This document shows, one piece after another, positions 22,313 to 34,488 of a stretch of 64,000 bases of DNA. Each line of letters opens with the position of its first letter. The first letter of the stretch is position 1. Position numbers and translations under genes: made by a program. Location of the stretch: NCBI RefSeq assembly GCF_001540865.1, contig NC_033633.1, forward strand, positions 6,691,145 to 6,755,144, read 5' to 3'. This stretch comes from Ananas comosus (Eukaryota > Streptophyta > Magnoliopsida > Poales > Bromeliaceae). The notes under the pieces were generated by a model. It ran no database searches. It had not been told where the DNA came from and was given only the letters and a program-made list of their open reading frames with translations.

Positions 22313-25231
22313 AGAAATTGCAAAAAAAATGTGAACCGATTATATAGTTAGACACCAATTCAGGAGGAATTCTTGATTGTTACTGAATATTAGACATATA
22401 TGTATTTTTCATGAACATGTATCATGGAGTTGTATCATGGAGTTGTATGACAATATTATATATGAATATCATTTCTACTTATAAATTCAATTAAATATTT
22501 TTTTTTACTATGTACGAAATATACCAACAAAGTCAACCACCACCTGTAAGGACTGAGTTTTTGGCAGTGCAACTTAACTCTCTATTGACGATGTTCCTCT
22601 GTGTAATTTAATTACATAAGCACTCGTCAAGTTTCAGGAGAAAATGAGCTAAAATGAAGAAGATACGCGATTAATAGTTTTTACTTAAGTGAATAGTAAC
22701 TCCGGTTTTTCGGAGAAGACACGGGGTAGAGTTGGCTTTCGGCGCGTATCAGACTCCGTTCATAGCGATGCAATAGCTCGTTTCGATTGGTTCAGCTATT
22801 TTGGAACCAATGGTACTGACGGATTTTAGATCTAATGCACGGTTTCCGAGAAAAAGGAGTTTTATCAAAAAAAGGGTTTTCACTCTTTGCTATTCGTGCA
22901 TTCTAAAGCTCCTCGTGCTCCCTGCTTGTGACCTGGAGTAGGGTGAAGAATATTTCGGGTCCCTACTAGTGGTAGGGAAGTCGATTTCAATTGCGAAACT
23001 TGGTTTAATTGGTTTACACATTGGTATTTGTGAGATATATGTATTAGTTAGAGAGCAGATGGGTTTCGTCATGAATCTGTGACCAAATCTGATGAAACAA
23101 GATTGTAGTTTTGATGCCCCTGACGTGCTGAACCCGATGGTGCTGTCGGATCGAAAATCCGACATACAGATCTCCAGTATTTGCATAGTTTTCGCTTAGA
23201 GGTCAAAATTAGCAAAACGGAGAAATTGCGAAAAGATCTAACATTTTATGTCCCGTTTCGCGAGATTTCGAGCGTCGGGGTGCGTACTCGCATATTACAC
23301 GCACGGGCAGGGACCGGGTTAAAAATATTTGTCTTTGGAGGACTAAGCGGCAATTAAACCTCGATGTATATATAGTAGCTTTAGGGTTTCCCATGTGAAA
23401 CCCTAACCCTAATCCATCCCTCGGCTAACACTAGCACTCCTAGTCGCCTCAGCTCTCCCTGTCCACCCCGTGCGCATGCCCCGGCCGCCGGCGAGCATCC
23501 CCGGCCACCGAAAACCTGGATCGGCCTCTCCTCCACCATCCTCTCCACCTAGCCACCACCTTCCTCAACCCTTGAGCTCAGATGGCACCAACTCGTGACT
23601 AAGCCCCTTCCTCTGGCCGAGGCCCATCTCCGGTACCGTCGCCGCCGGCCTCCGCCGTCCCCGTGCGCCGCCGAAGCCGCTCTAGTTTCCTGCGGCTAAC
23701 AGCAGTCACCCAGGCCGAGCCTGGGTGATCTCTGCCTCCTCGCGTCGCCGCTGCTTCCCGCCGGCCGCGCCGCTCTCCTAGCATCTCCGACGACGTCCGA
23801 CGCCCCTCCCCGTCGTCCCCGGGCACCGTCGACCGCCGCGCATGAACTCTGGGGCCGCCTACTCCAGCCCGGGCTGAGGAATGGCCGCATCTCCTCCCCC
23901 ACGTCGCCGCTGACAAGGAACACATCGCTGACCTCCCTCGTGAACGAAGGCACCCCCACGTCCGGCCAGATTAGCCGCCGTCGCGGCCGCACGCCTTGGG
24001 CGCCGCCGCTGCGACCTTCTGCTGAGCCGAGCTCGGGTGGCCGCGCCTGAGCTGCGAGCCACCGCCGCCTTCCGCCGCCGATTAGCGTGAGCGCCGGCAC
24101 TCCCAGGCTGGCCGCATTCGTCCGCAACCGGCTCCCCGTCGCCGGAGCTCCGCCACCGGCCGAGCTGGAGCCGATCTCCCCACCACTTCGTGCGGCTAGG
24201 GCATCAATGCCCGTCACTGCCGCTGCCTCCTGACGCCGGCTGACACTCGCCCCGGCATCCCTCCGTCGCCCGTACCCGCCTGCCTTCGGCGCGCCCGCCG
24301 TCCGGCCGCCGCCGGCCAAGTTGTGCAAGCCCTGCTCCGGTGAATGTAATTAGTACTGTTTCTGCGCACTGTTTAAGGTTCGGATCGCGGTTCCGGTGAT
24401 CCGAAGGCACCCCGATGATGAAGAAAGTGAGCACGATCATTGTATTTCTGTGCTGAACATCATGCTCCCATTCGTTTAGGTCTGAGATTCCCTGGTTAGC
24501 GAGTTCGACGCAATTTATGCGCTGTGCGTGCTGTTTCACTGACTTTCGCGTCGCTCGTGCTTGTGCCACAGTAGCCGGAAGTGCTCCGAAAGGTGAGCAC
24601 GGCCTCTAGCACCCCGAGACCTGTCAACGGGTGTCTCGATTCAGCTAAATAACTCTCAGGTCGCGCTCGCGAGTCATAAAAGCCCCGAAATCACATAAAA
24701 TAATGTGATTTTGGGTAATCGGGTGGGCTTTTATGCATTTTGGTTCGTCGTGGCTGCTGTTGGTGCTTCATGATGATTATTTATGTATAGTTGTAGCGAG
24801 TGACTCGTTGCACGAGTCGGTGTGTTCCGGGACAGTTCGTGGATCCCGATGGAGTCCCGGTGCGATTTTCGGGACTTCCGACGAGTTACGGTAGTCGATT
24901 TTGGGAAACCGATCTCCGTGGCATTAGTTTGTGGGATGTGGAGTCAGTGGTTATTAGTGGTGGGCTAGACACTAACCCGGTGGACCTTCCTTAGGTCCGG
25001 TTGACATTCTTTTGTAGTCAGGAGACAGACGTGACATCCTTACAGGTGGGTACTTCGATCCGACGTCGGTACAGTGGTGCACGCTCGGTGATGGTTTCTT
25101 ACCTTTACTCTTCTGTTGTTACTATTGCATAGTATATTGAGCCTTGCACCCATGTTATTCCATTATACTCTGCTCGCTGTTTGCATGCTTAGTATCCTGA
25201 GTAGGAGTAGAGTAGTTCTATCTATATGCAT

Positions 25232-25395
25232 ATCTGTTGACCTGGTTGGTCGGTTGTTGCATTCCGTATCTGTTAACCTGGTTGGTCGGTTGTTGCATTC
25301 CGTATCTGTTGACCTGGTTGGTCGGTTGTTGCATTCTGTATCTGTTGACCTGGTTGGTCGATTCTCGTACTTCGTATCAGTGACCTTGCTGGTCG
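25232..25395 (+). repeat. 36-bp minisatellite in LTR B
   Basis: Units of 36 bases beginning ATCTGTTGACCTGGTTGG start at 25232, 25268, 25304, 25340 and, diverged, 25376. The unit contains GACCTGGTTGGTC, itself nearly an inverted repeat. I do not see the same array in the copy at 37466. Confidence 0.85.
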
Positions 25396-25927
25396 GTTGG
25401 ACTTTGTGGACATTGGGTCCAGGCAACACATCGACTCTCTCGTCATGTGTTTCGATCTGGTTGATCGAGGTTTGGCGTTGTACGCCCTTGTTTCTGACTT
25501 CGGCCTAAGCACCGGCTTCTGCCGGTTTTTGTATTAAGCATACCAGCATGACTTAGTCACAGCACTTGGGGGTATTCATGACACCAGGTCGATTTGGCCA
25601 CCGACCGGAGGTGTGCTTATCCGGATGGGTCGTCCTGTGGGGCGGGTGAATCAGGTCGGTGCAAATCAGTGACAGGCAGCGCTTAAGGTCTGCGGACCAA
25701 TATAGCAGGCACCAGATTGGGTACAGTTTTGGTTTGGTTACCTTGAGGCATACTCAGCTTTGCATTCCTTACAGTAGCAGTTCTATTTATTGCTCAGTTA
25801 TCTGTTATAGCTACTGTAGTTTCTTCGTATCAGCATCTGTATTTGTTTACCATATTGTTGTTTACCTCTTCCTGATCCGGTGAGTACTTCTCGCCTTCAT
25901 CGGCTTGCAGTACCCACTGGGAGGGGA

Positions 25928-25943
25928 GACATGTTTACATGTT
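25928..25943 (+). promoter_or_regulatory. Conserved LTR hairpin, family B copy
   Basis: GACATG-TTTA-CATGTT is followed by CTCACC and preceded by CCCACTGGG. In the minus-strand B copy (38041-38057) the stem is GAACATG/CATTTC with the same TTTA loop. In the copy at 51931 it is GAAAACC/GGTTTC. Confidence 0.6.
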
Positions 25944-26692
25944 CTCACCTCCCCCACCATTTTTCAGATATCGCCGGCGGTGAGAGTTGAGACGAGATGT
26001 GAGACACGTTCGTAGTGGTCACTAGAGCTTCCGACCCAGTTTGTCGGTTTAGTTCCTACCCTGTTTACTTTTGTTATTTATAGCTTTGATATTACATGGT
26101 TCAATTGGTTTATGTTATTCGAATTCATGTGGTTTTGAATGAACTATAGAACTCGTGGATTTTGTGAAAAGGGAAAATGATTTTCTACCCGTCGTGGTAG
26201 TGTTTTTTTAAAAGATAAAAGTTTTTGAGTAGGGAACAGTTTTCAAAAGATTTTCTGTGGATTTATGTTTAGACATTGAATGTAAATCTGTGATGTGAAT
26301 GGTGAATGTATGAATGTATGAATGTATAGTTATCTCTATATTCATTTAGTTGTGGTTGTATCCGGTTTACTTGTTGTACTTGTGCGACGCCGTGCAAATA
26401 CAGGGGAGATTTTGTCCGTGTGAACAGTGGATTTCCTATATTTATGGCGAATCTGGCATACCCTGGGGTCAGATTTTTTAAAAAAAATTTAGACGCTTTT
26501 CCGCTGTGTTTCAAACTAAAATGGACCCCGGGGCGTGACACCACTACAAAAAATATATGAAGAATTTCATTCATGAAGTTTAACATGGCAACAAACTTCA
26601 ACTAAAAGGTTTAACATGGCAACAAAATAAAAGAAACCTAACAAAAAGAAAAGTAAACTAAAGAAACTTAGCAACAATCTTATGGTTTAACT

Positions 26693-27850
26693 CTATATTC
26701 CCTCTTCCCAAGTCTTTCTTATCCAATAAGCCCTGTGTTCATTCTTCAATGAAAGCCAAGCCTCACGATTTTTTTTCTTTCTTTGGAACACCCTTGAAGC
26801 TTTAAACACCTCGTCTGCGGTCAATGAATCAAGCAACGCATAAAACACCTCCATACATTTATCAACTGAATATTTATCATCATGATAACCTTTTGTTTGA
26901 AGTTCTGCTGCGGTGATAATGGCTTTAGCAATTTTATCATCACCCCTTTCCTTCACAATTAGATAATCTCCCATTTTATCAACATTTTCTCTTTTTTGTT
27001 TTCTTTTTCTACAACTTGATGTAGTCTTGGCTTCTCCTTGAGTTTGTGTTTGTGATTGTGAGGGTGGAGGCATTTGAACTGGGTGGGGCATGTCACTTGC
27101 CGAAGGTATTTGAGCTGACAAATCGAGCTCTTGAGTCTCTTCAACATGTTCATCAAAATCCTCTCTGACACTTAGAATTGTGGCTAATGGAGACTCCGGT
27201 TGTGATGACAAATCGATCTGGGAGGCCGACGGTGAACCTCTAGAGAAATTACTATAATATTCACATCCACGAGCACGTTTACCTTCTGCATATGTGCCTT
27301 CAATATATAAAGATGAAGTACATATGAATATTAATTCTACAAAAGAAATGAAAATAAAAATATATCTATATCATACCTTCATAAATATCATATAGTGCTT
27401 CATACCATGGAAAGGGCTTGTTGTGCCATTTCCTAAGTTCTTTATTAGTCTTCAAAAAAAAAAAAAAAAATTTATTGCTAGAAATGAAAAAAATATATAT
27501 ATAATCAATATTTAATATGTGCTACTCACATTAATCAACGGTTCCCAAACTTCTGATGGAGCAGAAACCATTTTTTTATCTCCGTCCCAACCGAAGCCAC
27601 TCATCTCTACTAAGCTTTTCACAACTTTAAATTGCTTTTTCAATTGTTGCTCTTGATCTTTCACTTGTTCTACTGTATAATTGGAATGGGGAAATTTAAT
27701 ACTCATTGCCTTATGTATACTACGCCATGCCTCTTTAGTCCATCCATTTTGACCTCTTTATTTATCTTTATTATGTTCTTGTAAAAGTTCAACTGCATGG
27801 GCTCTATGCATATCCGTCCATTTTGCTCGTGTTTGTTTTTTTGGATCATT
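26693..27850 (-). pseudogene. Harbinger accessory Myb/SANT-like protein
   Basis: In PIF/Harbinger elements a second protein with a Myb/SANT-like domain helps the transposase bind DNA and enter the nucleus. The minus strand reads TRAKWTDMHRAHAVELLQEH, then after a TAA near 27760 EAWRSIHKAMSIKFPHSNYT and EQQLKKQFKVVKSLVEMSGFG, the usual pattern of this domain. A donor GTGAGT at 27524-27529 ends this exon. The next part (from about 27450) reads RKWHNKPFPWYEALYDIYEG. After a second intron the last exon (about 27300-26693) has a Ser/Gln-rich linker and a C-terminal helix-rich region, ending in EEGI*. Exon limits are by eye. Confidence 0.75.
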
Positions 27851-27936
27851 GTCTGTACAATTTGTAAATCATAGTAAAAAAGCTAAAATTATTGTCTGTA
27901 CAATTTATAAATCATAAATTTACTTAACATGCTAAT

Positions 27937-28004
27937 AGTTTGAGTAGGCTATTCTAATCACGACAAAATGACAACTAAAAGATCAGCAAACTAACATATC
28001 CCCC
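27937..28004 (+). repeat. 68-bp direct repeat, first copy
   Basis: The segment from AGTTTGAGTAGGCTATTC to ATATCCCCCA recurs at 29008-29040 plus 31585-31620. The second copy was later split by the insertion at 29041. The copies lie 1,071 bases apart. This may be a local duplication within the Harbinger element. Confidence 0.75.
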
Positions 28005-28843
28005 ATATGAAGTTTGAGAAGGCTAAAACCAATAGTCATTAAATTCATTTTTGTGTTGGACAACAATTTATTAACTTCCCTGTAGAAAGTGGATAATAGT
28101 TTATTAATATATGTTTATATTGGTGGCACAATAGCTTATATTCAAAATATTAAACAACATTGGCTTCAAAGAATGCACCTTTACTGGTTCTATTATTTAA
28201 AGAAATGCGAAATTTCAAACTGTTATCCCAAGTTTGTTGCTAAAGTTATACAAATTTGGCTTTCATGCAACATAGTGTTTGGATCCTAACACCCTAAGCT
28301 GGGTAAAGACTCTTCTCTGTCTATCTCTTACAAATACAATTTGTTTCCTTCATGACCATTTGTTTTTATAAGATCTTGTAGTTGGATCCATTTCTCATAG
28401 CACCGATTCTTCTGCAGGCCGTTGCAATTACTCAGGAGATGGTTGTGCTTTCTTATGATGACAGTTTACTACTCTTTAGTCAGTATTTGCAACAACTGGT
28501 TATTTAGATTGGCTAGTATATGCCTCCTCATAGGTAGTATCAATTATAAAAAGTTTAGACTATACATGTAGCAACAAAAAACTTTTCATGATGAAGAATA
28601 TTTCTCATCAGGTGGACTTTATTTTCTGATGCAATCAGATCAAGGCATATATCCATGAAAAATTGAGGACTTTGTTCTATAAGCACCTAGAGTGAGATTT
28701 AATTGCCACTTGATAGTCAATTTGTGCTTACCAATAGATCAGTTGATTTGAGTTCAGTTTTATGATAAGCTGGCATAGCTTGATATGGCCTGACTTGTTT
28801 TTCGGTTGTTTACTTAAGGACAGTAGCATAGCGGCAGCAATAA
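28005..28843. other. Harbinger interior without a recognised gene
   Basis: AT-rich sequence between the Myb-like gene and the nested LTR. Short ORFs have no recognisable domain. I see nothing else in it. Confidence 0.5.
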
Positions 28844-28925
28844 CAGCAAGTGCTTCATCTCTATCAATTTTTATGGGATGTGATCAGCAAGTGCTTCATC
28901 TCTATCAATTTTTATGGGATGTGAT
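28844..28925 (+). repeat. 41-bp tandem duplication
   Basis: Bases 28844-28884 are repeated exactly at 28885-28925 (CAGCAAGTGCTTCATCTC...). A perfect two-unit repeat suggests recent slippage or repair. Confidence 0.9.
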
Positions 28926-29040
28926 TTTTTTTTTTCAGTTAGCTCTATCTTTTGTATTGCTGTCATTTAAGAAAGGGTTGCTTTCTATGAACAAAATTTG
29001 TAGAAATAGTTTGAGAAGGCTATTCTAATCACGACAAAAT

Positions 29041-30504
29041 TGTTAGTGATATACCCTAAAGCCAATCGGTGACATAGGCTTGTGAACATATTAAGTATTT
29101 TTCTTATTTAATAAAGGGCAAGTTTTATTCATATTTATTGTTAGCAGTACAATATATTTATATGAATCGTCCATTGAATCTTCGTTAAGAAAATATATTC
29201 CTAAGAGTTGGGAATCTGAGATATATATTTCTTTGTACAAGATTCTTAAACGCTCCTAACCATAGGAATATTATAAGGACGATGATATTTCCGGATAGGC
29301 CGGTGTATGCTATACTTCTTAGTTGAGGTGACGAATCTCAAGTTATTAGTGTAGGGACACTAAAGTAAGCATGCAGGTGCTTGTTAGAGAACAAGTACAC
29401 TGAGCGTGACAATTTAGTTGAACAGTTACATGGTTCCATATTCGCCAGTGACTAGTTCTATGCTACCGTTGTGTGAAGTACTCCTCAGACCTTAGGCATC
29501 ATGGTTGCTTCACATATAGATTGCTACTGTTTGACTGTACTAATACTTAGACTCTAATCATTGGTCTACGTTTGGTACTGATTGGCTGTAGTAGTTTATA
29601 TGGGGAGGCGTGTGAGTGTGGAATAAGGAATTCAACACTCTCAATAATGAGAGAGAACGTCCTATGTAGACTATCGAACTCGACTCGAAAAATCCTTGGC
29701 CAGGGTACGTGGTGTGCGGAAAGAGTTTCCAGCTATGTTACCATATTGAGTCTGTTTTAGATATTCTAGTCATATGATCGAATAATAAGATTTGGCGAGT
29801 AACCATAATCTTAGTTCGATCAGGGTGTTGTGTGTTGGAAGGAATTAATCACACGGTAACGGTTAGCGGAAAGGTTCGTTTTATCATCACTATTTTGGAT
29901 TACCGTGATATACTGCTAGGTGTTACTCACGGACAGTGAGAGAAGTAAACAAATAATTTAAATAAATTATTTTACAGATTAGAAGAGTTCTAATTCAATA
30001 TTGAATAGTTTGATATTGGACCTCACTGCCGAATAGTAATGAACCTATGCGATCACACACAATAGGAATTGTGTGCATCCAACAGGACAAGATGAGAATA
30101 ATACACTAAACGGTTTAATGAAAATAGTGAGGATTATAATTTGATTGTTACGAAAGATTTAATCTCTAATTAGATTAGAGAATAATTAAATATTCATAAA
30201 ATATTCTAATTAGATTAGATTTAAATATGAATATTTAGTTATGATTTAATGGATAAGATCAAATTAAATTGAGAGATAAGAATTAATTCTATTGGATAAG
30301 CTTCAACTAATTACTAAATTGATCATTATCCTTAAATCGAATTAGTTCCTAGATTGATGCTTATGCTAATACTTAATTAGTTAATACTTCGGCGAAACTT
30401 GAGGAGAAATTAATTCATCCTCCTGGCTGTTCGGTTGGAGTTGTTAATTAAGTAGCCACGTACAATGCGGTTGATGGGTGTAGTTAATTAAGTATCCCAC
30501 GTAA

Positions 30505-30566
<62 letters not shown>

Positions 30567-31079
30567 CATATACATATATATAGTATATATATTATATATA
30601 TATATATATAATATGTATGTATATATATATGTAATATGTATGTATATATTATGTATATATTTATGTAGTATATATGTATGTATATATGTATGATATACTG
30701 TATATATTATATATTATATATTATATATATATTATATTATATATAATATATATATCATATATATGTATGTATATATATATATATATGTTATGTAGATAAG
30801 TATTATATTATGTATATATGTATGTATGATGGATGTATATATATATTACATACATATATACATACATATATACATATATATATACATAATATATATATAT
30901 ACATACATTACAATATATATATACATATATACATATTATCATACAATATATACATATATACATACATATTATATACATATATACATATAATACATACATT
31001 ACATATATATTATATATATATATATCATATAGGTAGGTTATACATATATATAGACATATATATATACATATATATATAC

Positions 31080-31111
<32 letters not shown>

Positions 31112-31579
31112 CTTTATAAGGAAGGATAATTAATTAGCTCTTGAGGTGAACCAAATTATCCGTCTCTCTCTCTGATCTTTTGAAAAATCAATACATCTTA
31201 CAAAAGGGAACGTGGATATCATAAGACTGCTAGCACCGTCTTTATAATCTGTGACTCATCTGTTCCATGCGACGGAAGGCGTTGGATCTGGATCAATTCC
31301 GTGTGGATACGCGTAGAGGCCGGGCACGTGCGCGGCTAATTGGAATCTCAGTTTCAACCGTACGGTAGATCAAGAGACCTTAACCGGTCCGAGGTGAAGT
31401 AGCCTAAATTTCATATCTGTTTAGGTTAGATTATTATTTTACATTGTAACATGAGAATGATCCGCCGGCACTGGATTGATTTGTTTTCGTTTTAGATCAT
31501 ATGTGATATGGATTTTTATTTTTTGAAATTACAATTTTAATTTCACTGCGATTTTTTTTGTGCCGGATTAATTCTTTCA
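29041..31579 (+). mobile_element. Probable solo LTR (Copia-like), 2,539 bp
   Basis: It begins TGTTAGTGATATACC and ends TTCTTTCA, flanked by AAAAT on both sides (29036-29040 and 31580-31584), a perfect 5-bp TSD. Removing it rejoins the second copy of the 68-base repeat, which confirms both boundaries. No gag-pol is inside. About a quarter of it is an AT microsatellite. The Copia label rests only on the look of the termini. Confidence 0.75.
30504..31112. repeat. AT-rich compound microsatellite
   Basis: Runs of (TA)n with interspersed TATG/CATA units form about 600 bases of near-pure A/T with many inverted repeats. ORFs over it (Tyr/Ile-rich) are artefacts. Its length is a likely assembly weak point. 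Confidence 0.95.
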
Positions 31580-31639
31580 AAAATGACAGCTAAAAGATCA
31601 GTAAACTGACATATCCCCCAAATAAGCAACGAATTTATA

Positions 31640-32196
31640 TATTCAAGATCGACAAATCTGATCATCCCTTTTTTACCGGTTGGAGGAGGAAAATGGGGCT
31701 GCTCTTCTCCGACCATCGCAAGGTGAGGGGCGAGAGAAGATCGAGGCACGAAAATGGCGGTCGAGGTTAGTGCGGCGGTGGCGGCGACCGAGGTGATCGT
31801 GACTGCGGCAACGGCAGCGCACGAGATGAGTACGGCAGCGGCGGCAACGCGCGAGATAAGTACGGCAAAGGGGTGGCCGAGATGAGTGCTGTGGCGGCGA
31901 CTGAAGTGACAGCAGCAGTAATGATGGGAGGAACGCTCTGGTTGGGAGTTGTGGAGAGGTCAACAGGAGAGAGAGAGAGACGATAGGAAGTCAAGCGAGT
32001 GGGGAGGCGGCCCCAAAAAATGGCGTAACATTTTTTCAGAGAAAATATTAGATGTTACTTTTACCCTGTTTTTTAGGGTATAGTTTAACTATACCCTATT
32101 TTTGAACCATCCAAACACCCATTAGGAAAATTTTCCTACACCCATAGATAGCATAGTTTTACTATACTCTAAAAAAAAGAGCATCCAAACAGGGCC
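31640..32196. other. Right end of the Harbinger element
   Basis: A GC-rich stretch (31690-32000) with low-complexity Arg/Pro/Ser ORFs precedes the AT-rich terminal 170 bases. At 32106-32126 an ATCCAAACACCC motif resembles the true end at 32181-32196, so a second, older terminus may be buried here. Confidence 0.5.
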
Positions 32197-33540
32197 TTAG
32201 GGTCCAACTTGGGTACGATGCCACTACTTTCACATGCTAGATTCCATCCAAGGCTAAGTACCACTAGTATTCTAGCTTACTTCCAAAGCCCATATGTCAC
32301 CTTTTGCACCTAATCATTAGTCCTTTTTTTTCCATGCAGGAGGGTTACAACCCTAACTCCTCCTGGCATACAACCCAACTGTGCTTGGTTTATTTACCAG
32401 CCACAATGCACATCACATCCTTGAAAAACTAAGGACAAGGGAGAGTTCAAATCATCTCAAAGACACTCCCTCTCCTTTCCTTGGATCTTCCTCAAGATCG
32501 ACTTAAACTTCGGTCATACTAATAGGTCACTTCAACCTTTAAATCTCCACACAAAATTTTCCATACCGTGACCATGTCGACCATTCGATTCATCCTTAAA
32601 ACAATCTTCAGATCCTATACCCTAGGTCATAGGTACACTCCGATAGTGTCTTATACATCAATGTCATACTGCATATTTTATCCTCAGATCACTGGCACTC
32701 TTCAACTTAACCCAAACTGGGTGTGCTATAAACACATCTTGTTAGCACCACAACTGGGCTAATCACCCGTAAGCCCACTAAATTCACAATCTCATAGCAA
32801 ATCAACCACCAACACATTCAACATAGTGCGTAAAACACGCTATGCTTGATCATCAGCCTGAACTGACATGCTCCTACGAGCCACATCATGTTCCCCTGCC
32901 ATGGAAGAACGAGGTCATCATCCCTCAAATGTTCTACTTACTGACCTTATCAACTCGGCTCCACTTCGATAGTCACCACTTGGCTACTTCATTCTCATCA
33001 TCCAATCATAGTTTGGTTTTACCTACGCCGTTTCCCCATGCGTTGTGCCTTGCATCCATCACCCATCTTTACTGGGGCAAACGCGTCCATATCCTCCAAG
33101 ACAAGAATTATCAAATCTCCAAGGCTCCCAATCCTGACACCAAGTCAAGACACGCATTGGCTCCTCAAGACCATACATCTCGGTCACAATGAGAGGCCTC
33201 GCCCTTAGCGACACTTAGCTCGCAACATCAGAGGGCTATCTAGATCTCCACAATAACCGTCCTAAAAAGTAACTTATTATTGTCACTCGAGGGATAACAC
33301 GCTTACCTAGGCGACCCAATGATTGAACTTAATTCTGTCGCGCACAATAGTCGACCCAATCAAGCGAAAGTCATAGAAGCGCAAATACAAATAAAGCTCA
33401 CCAAACTAAAAGAAAAAAAAGGAGTTTGTCGCAATCATCAAACGACATCCTCCTTGCATGATCGATCCGAAAAAACTCAAAATACATTGATCAAACTCCT
33501 AAAATAAACTCTAGGACTTAGACACGACTAGGAGTTTTGA
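32197..33540 (-). pseudogene. Decayed retroelement interior, second part
   Basis: This rejoins 18458-20737 after removal of the Harbinger element and its TTA duplication. The text is Cys/His/Pro-rich in all frames with stops throughout. I cannot recognise gag or protease motifs with confidence, and I see no 5' LTR for the LTR at 16374, so the element is truncated on this side. Confidence 0.4.
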
Positions 33541-33980
33541 AGTCTTGTACTTTCTGCAAAAAACAAATTCTTGATAGAATACAACGTCAATACAAAGATT
33601 CCAATATTAACAAGGAAGTAAAGACTAGCCTAAGCATAAGAAAAATGTTAAGAAGAGTAAAGAAGTCCAACTACATCCATCACAAGCACAACTAAACACT
33701 AACCTAGCAAGTCAAGAAGTCCATATCCATCCATCAGAAGCACAACCAAATAAAAACCTAGCAACTAAAGACATCTAGAACACTAGAAACTAAGTTATCT
33801 CCCCTTTTTTGTAACAAAGAGGAGTCACAACCAAAATGAACAAAAGATGCATGTAAAAAGAAAAACGATGCATGGTCAAAGGAGATGCACAAGTCCCCAC
33901 AGCATGTCTAGTCAGAATCCTCATCCTGCTGTGGAACATTAGCACTGCAGCAGCCCAATTTGTCGAAAATTCATGATCCT

Positions 33981-34078
33981 TTGGAGTTTACTGAGCTTTT
34001 TGGTTATTCTTGCTTGTTCTGCGCGCTCATTGGAGTTTACTGAGCTTTTTGGTTATTCTTGCTTGTTCTGCACCCGAG
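33981..34078 (-). repeat. 49-bp tandem repeat in the gag-like pseudogene
   Basis: TTGGAGTTTACTGAGC... starts at 33981 and again at 34030, a period of 49 bases. The period is not a multiple of three, so the duplication shifts the reading frame. Confidence 0.85.
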
Positions 34079-34488
34079 CGCTCTTGCTTGAAAGAGAGGC
34101 ACTGCTGTTCCTTATAGATGGAACTCACTAAGACGTTCTTCTCAGATGCCTTCTCAAAAGGTTAAGAGAACCTTGATCCCCGTGAGGTGGTGATGTGCTG
34201 TGGAAGTCGCGACTTGATAAGAGTTGTCACATTTATCTTACTAAGGCTATGCTCATAAGTAGTACAATGAATATCGACAACACAATTCTTCAAAATTCAC
34301 ATAATGATCATCGGATATGGAAGTCGTTCATATTGGTATGAGGTCTTGATATCTTTTGCCATTCGGTAGCAGATCAGAAAAGGAATGTTTAGGTTGATCC
34401 TTCGTGCCTGTGCTTCTGCAAGATGCCCAACCAGATACATATATAACAATCTCTCCCAACGAACCACCTTGGTGTTCATAGTTGGAAG

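Larger units (their letters stand above)
22545..26540 (+). mobile_element. Solo LTR, family B (3,996 bp)
   Basis: It starts TGTAAGGACTG and ends CCGGGGCGTGACA, with flanks CCACC and CCACT (a 5-bp TSD with one change). No gag-pol, primer site or polypurine tract occurs inside, so it is a solo LTR. It contains a telomere-like AACCCTAACCCTAA (about 23399), a 1-kb GC-rich block (23400-24330), a donor-like GAAAG|GTGAGC near 24590, a 36-base minisatellite (25232-25395), a hairpin (25928-25943) and an acceptor-like TTTTTCAG near 25966. The long ORFs in the GC-rich block are Pro/Arg/Ala-rich with no domain. Confidence 0.82.
20738..32196 (+). mobile_element. PIF/Harbinger DNA transposon with nested insertions
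   Basis: A perfect 16-base terminal inverted repeat, GGCCCTGTTTGGATGC, lies at 20738 and, inverted, ends at 32196. TTA on both sides (20735-20737 and 32197-32199) is the TSD typical of this superfamily (TWA). Inside are the two usual genes in opposite directions: a DDE transposase (21158-22312) and a Myb/SANT-like protein (27850-26693). Two LTR elements (22545-26540 and 29041-31579) account for much of the 11.46 kb. Without them about 4.9 kb remains, a normal size. Confidence 0.85.

Noticed and set aside
23395..23415. Interstitial telomere array
   Set aside because: Only two or three imperfect CCCTAA units, repeated at the same place in each family B LTR, so it is an LTR motif.
23599..24328. 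Long minus-strand ORFs (up to 210 codons) in the GC-rich block of LTR B; similar ones at 40297-40982, 53907-54527, 56475-57118 and 63006-63698
   Set aside because: Composition is Arg/Pro/Ala/Gly-rich in all frames, with no domain and no agreement of frame between LTR copies. GC richness alone gives long ORFs.
30808..31133. Tyr/Ile-rich ORFs on both strands
   Set aside because: They are translations of an AT microsatellite.
33319..33507. 62-codon Lys/Gln-rich ORF as a small gene
   Set aside because: No domain, no start context, and it lies in decayed retroelement sequence.
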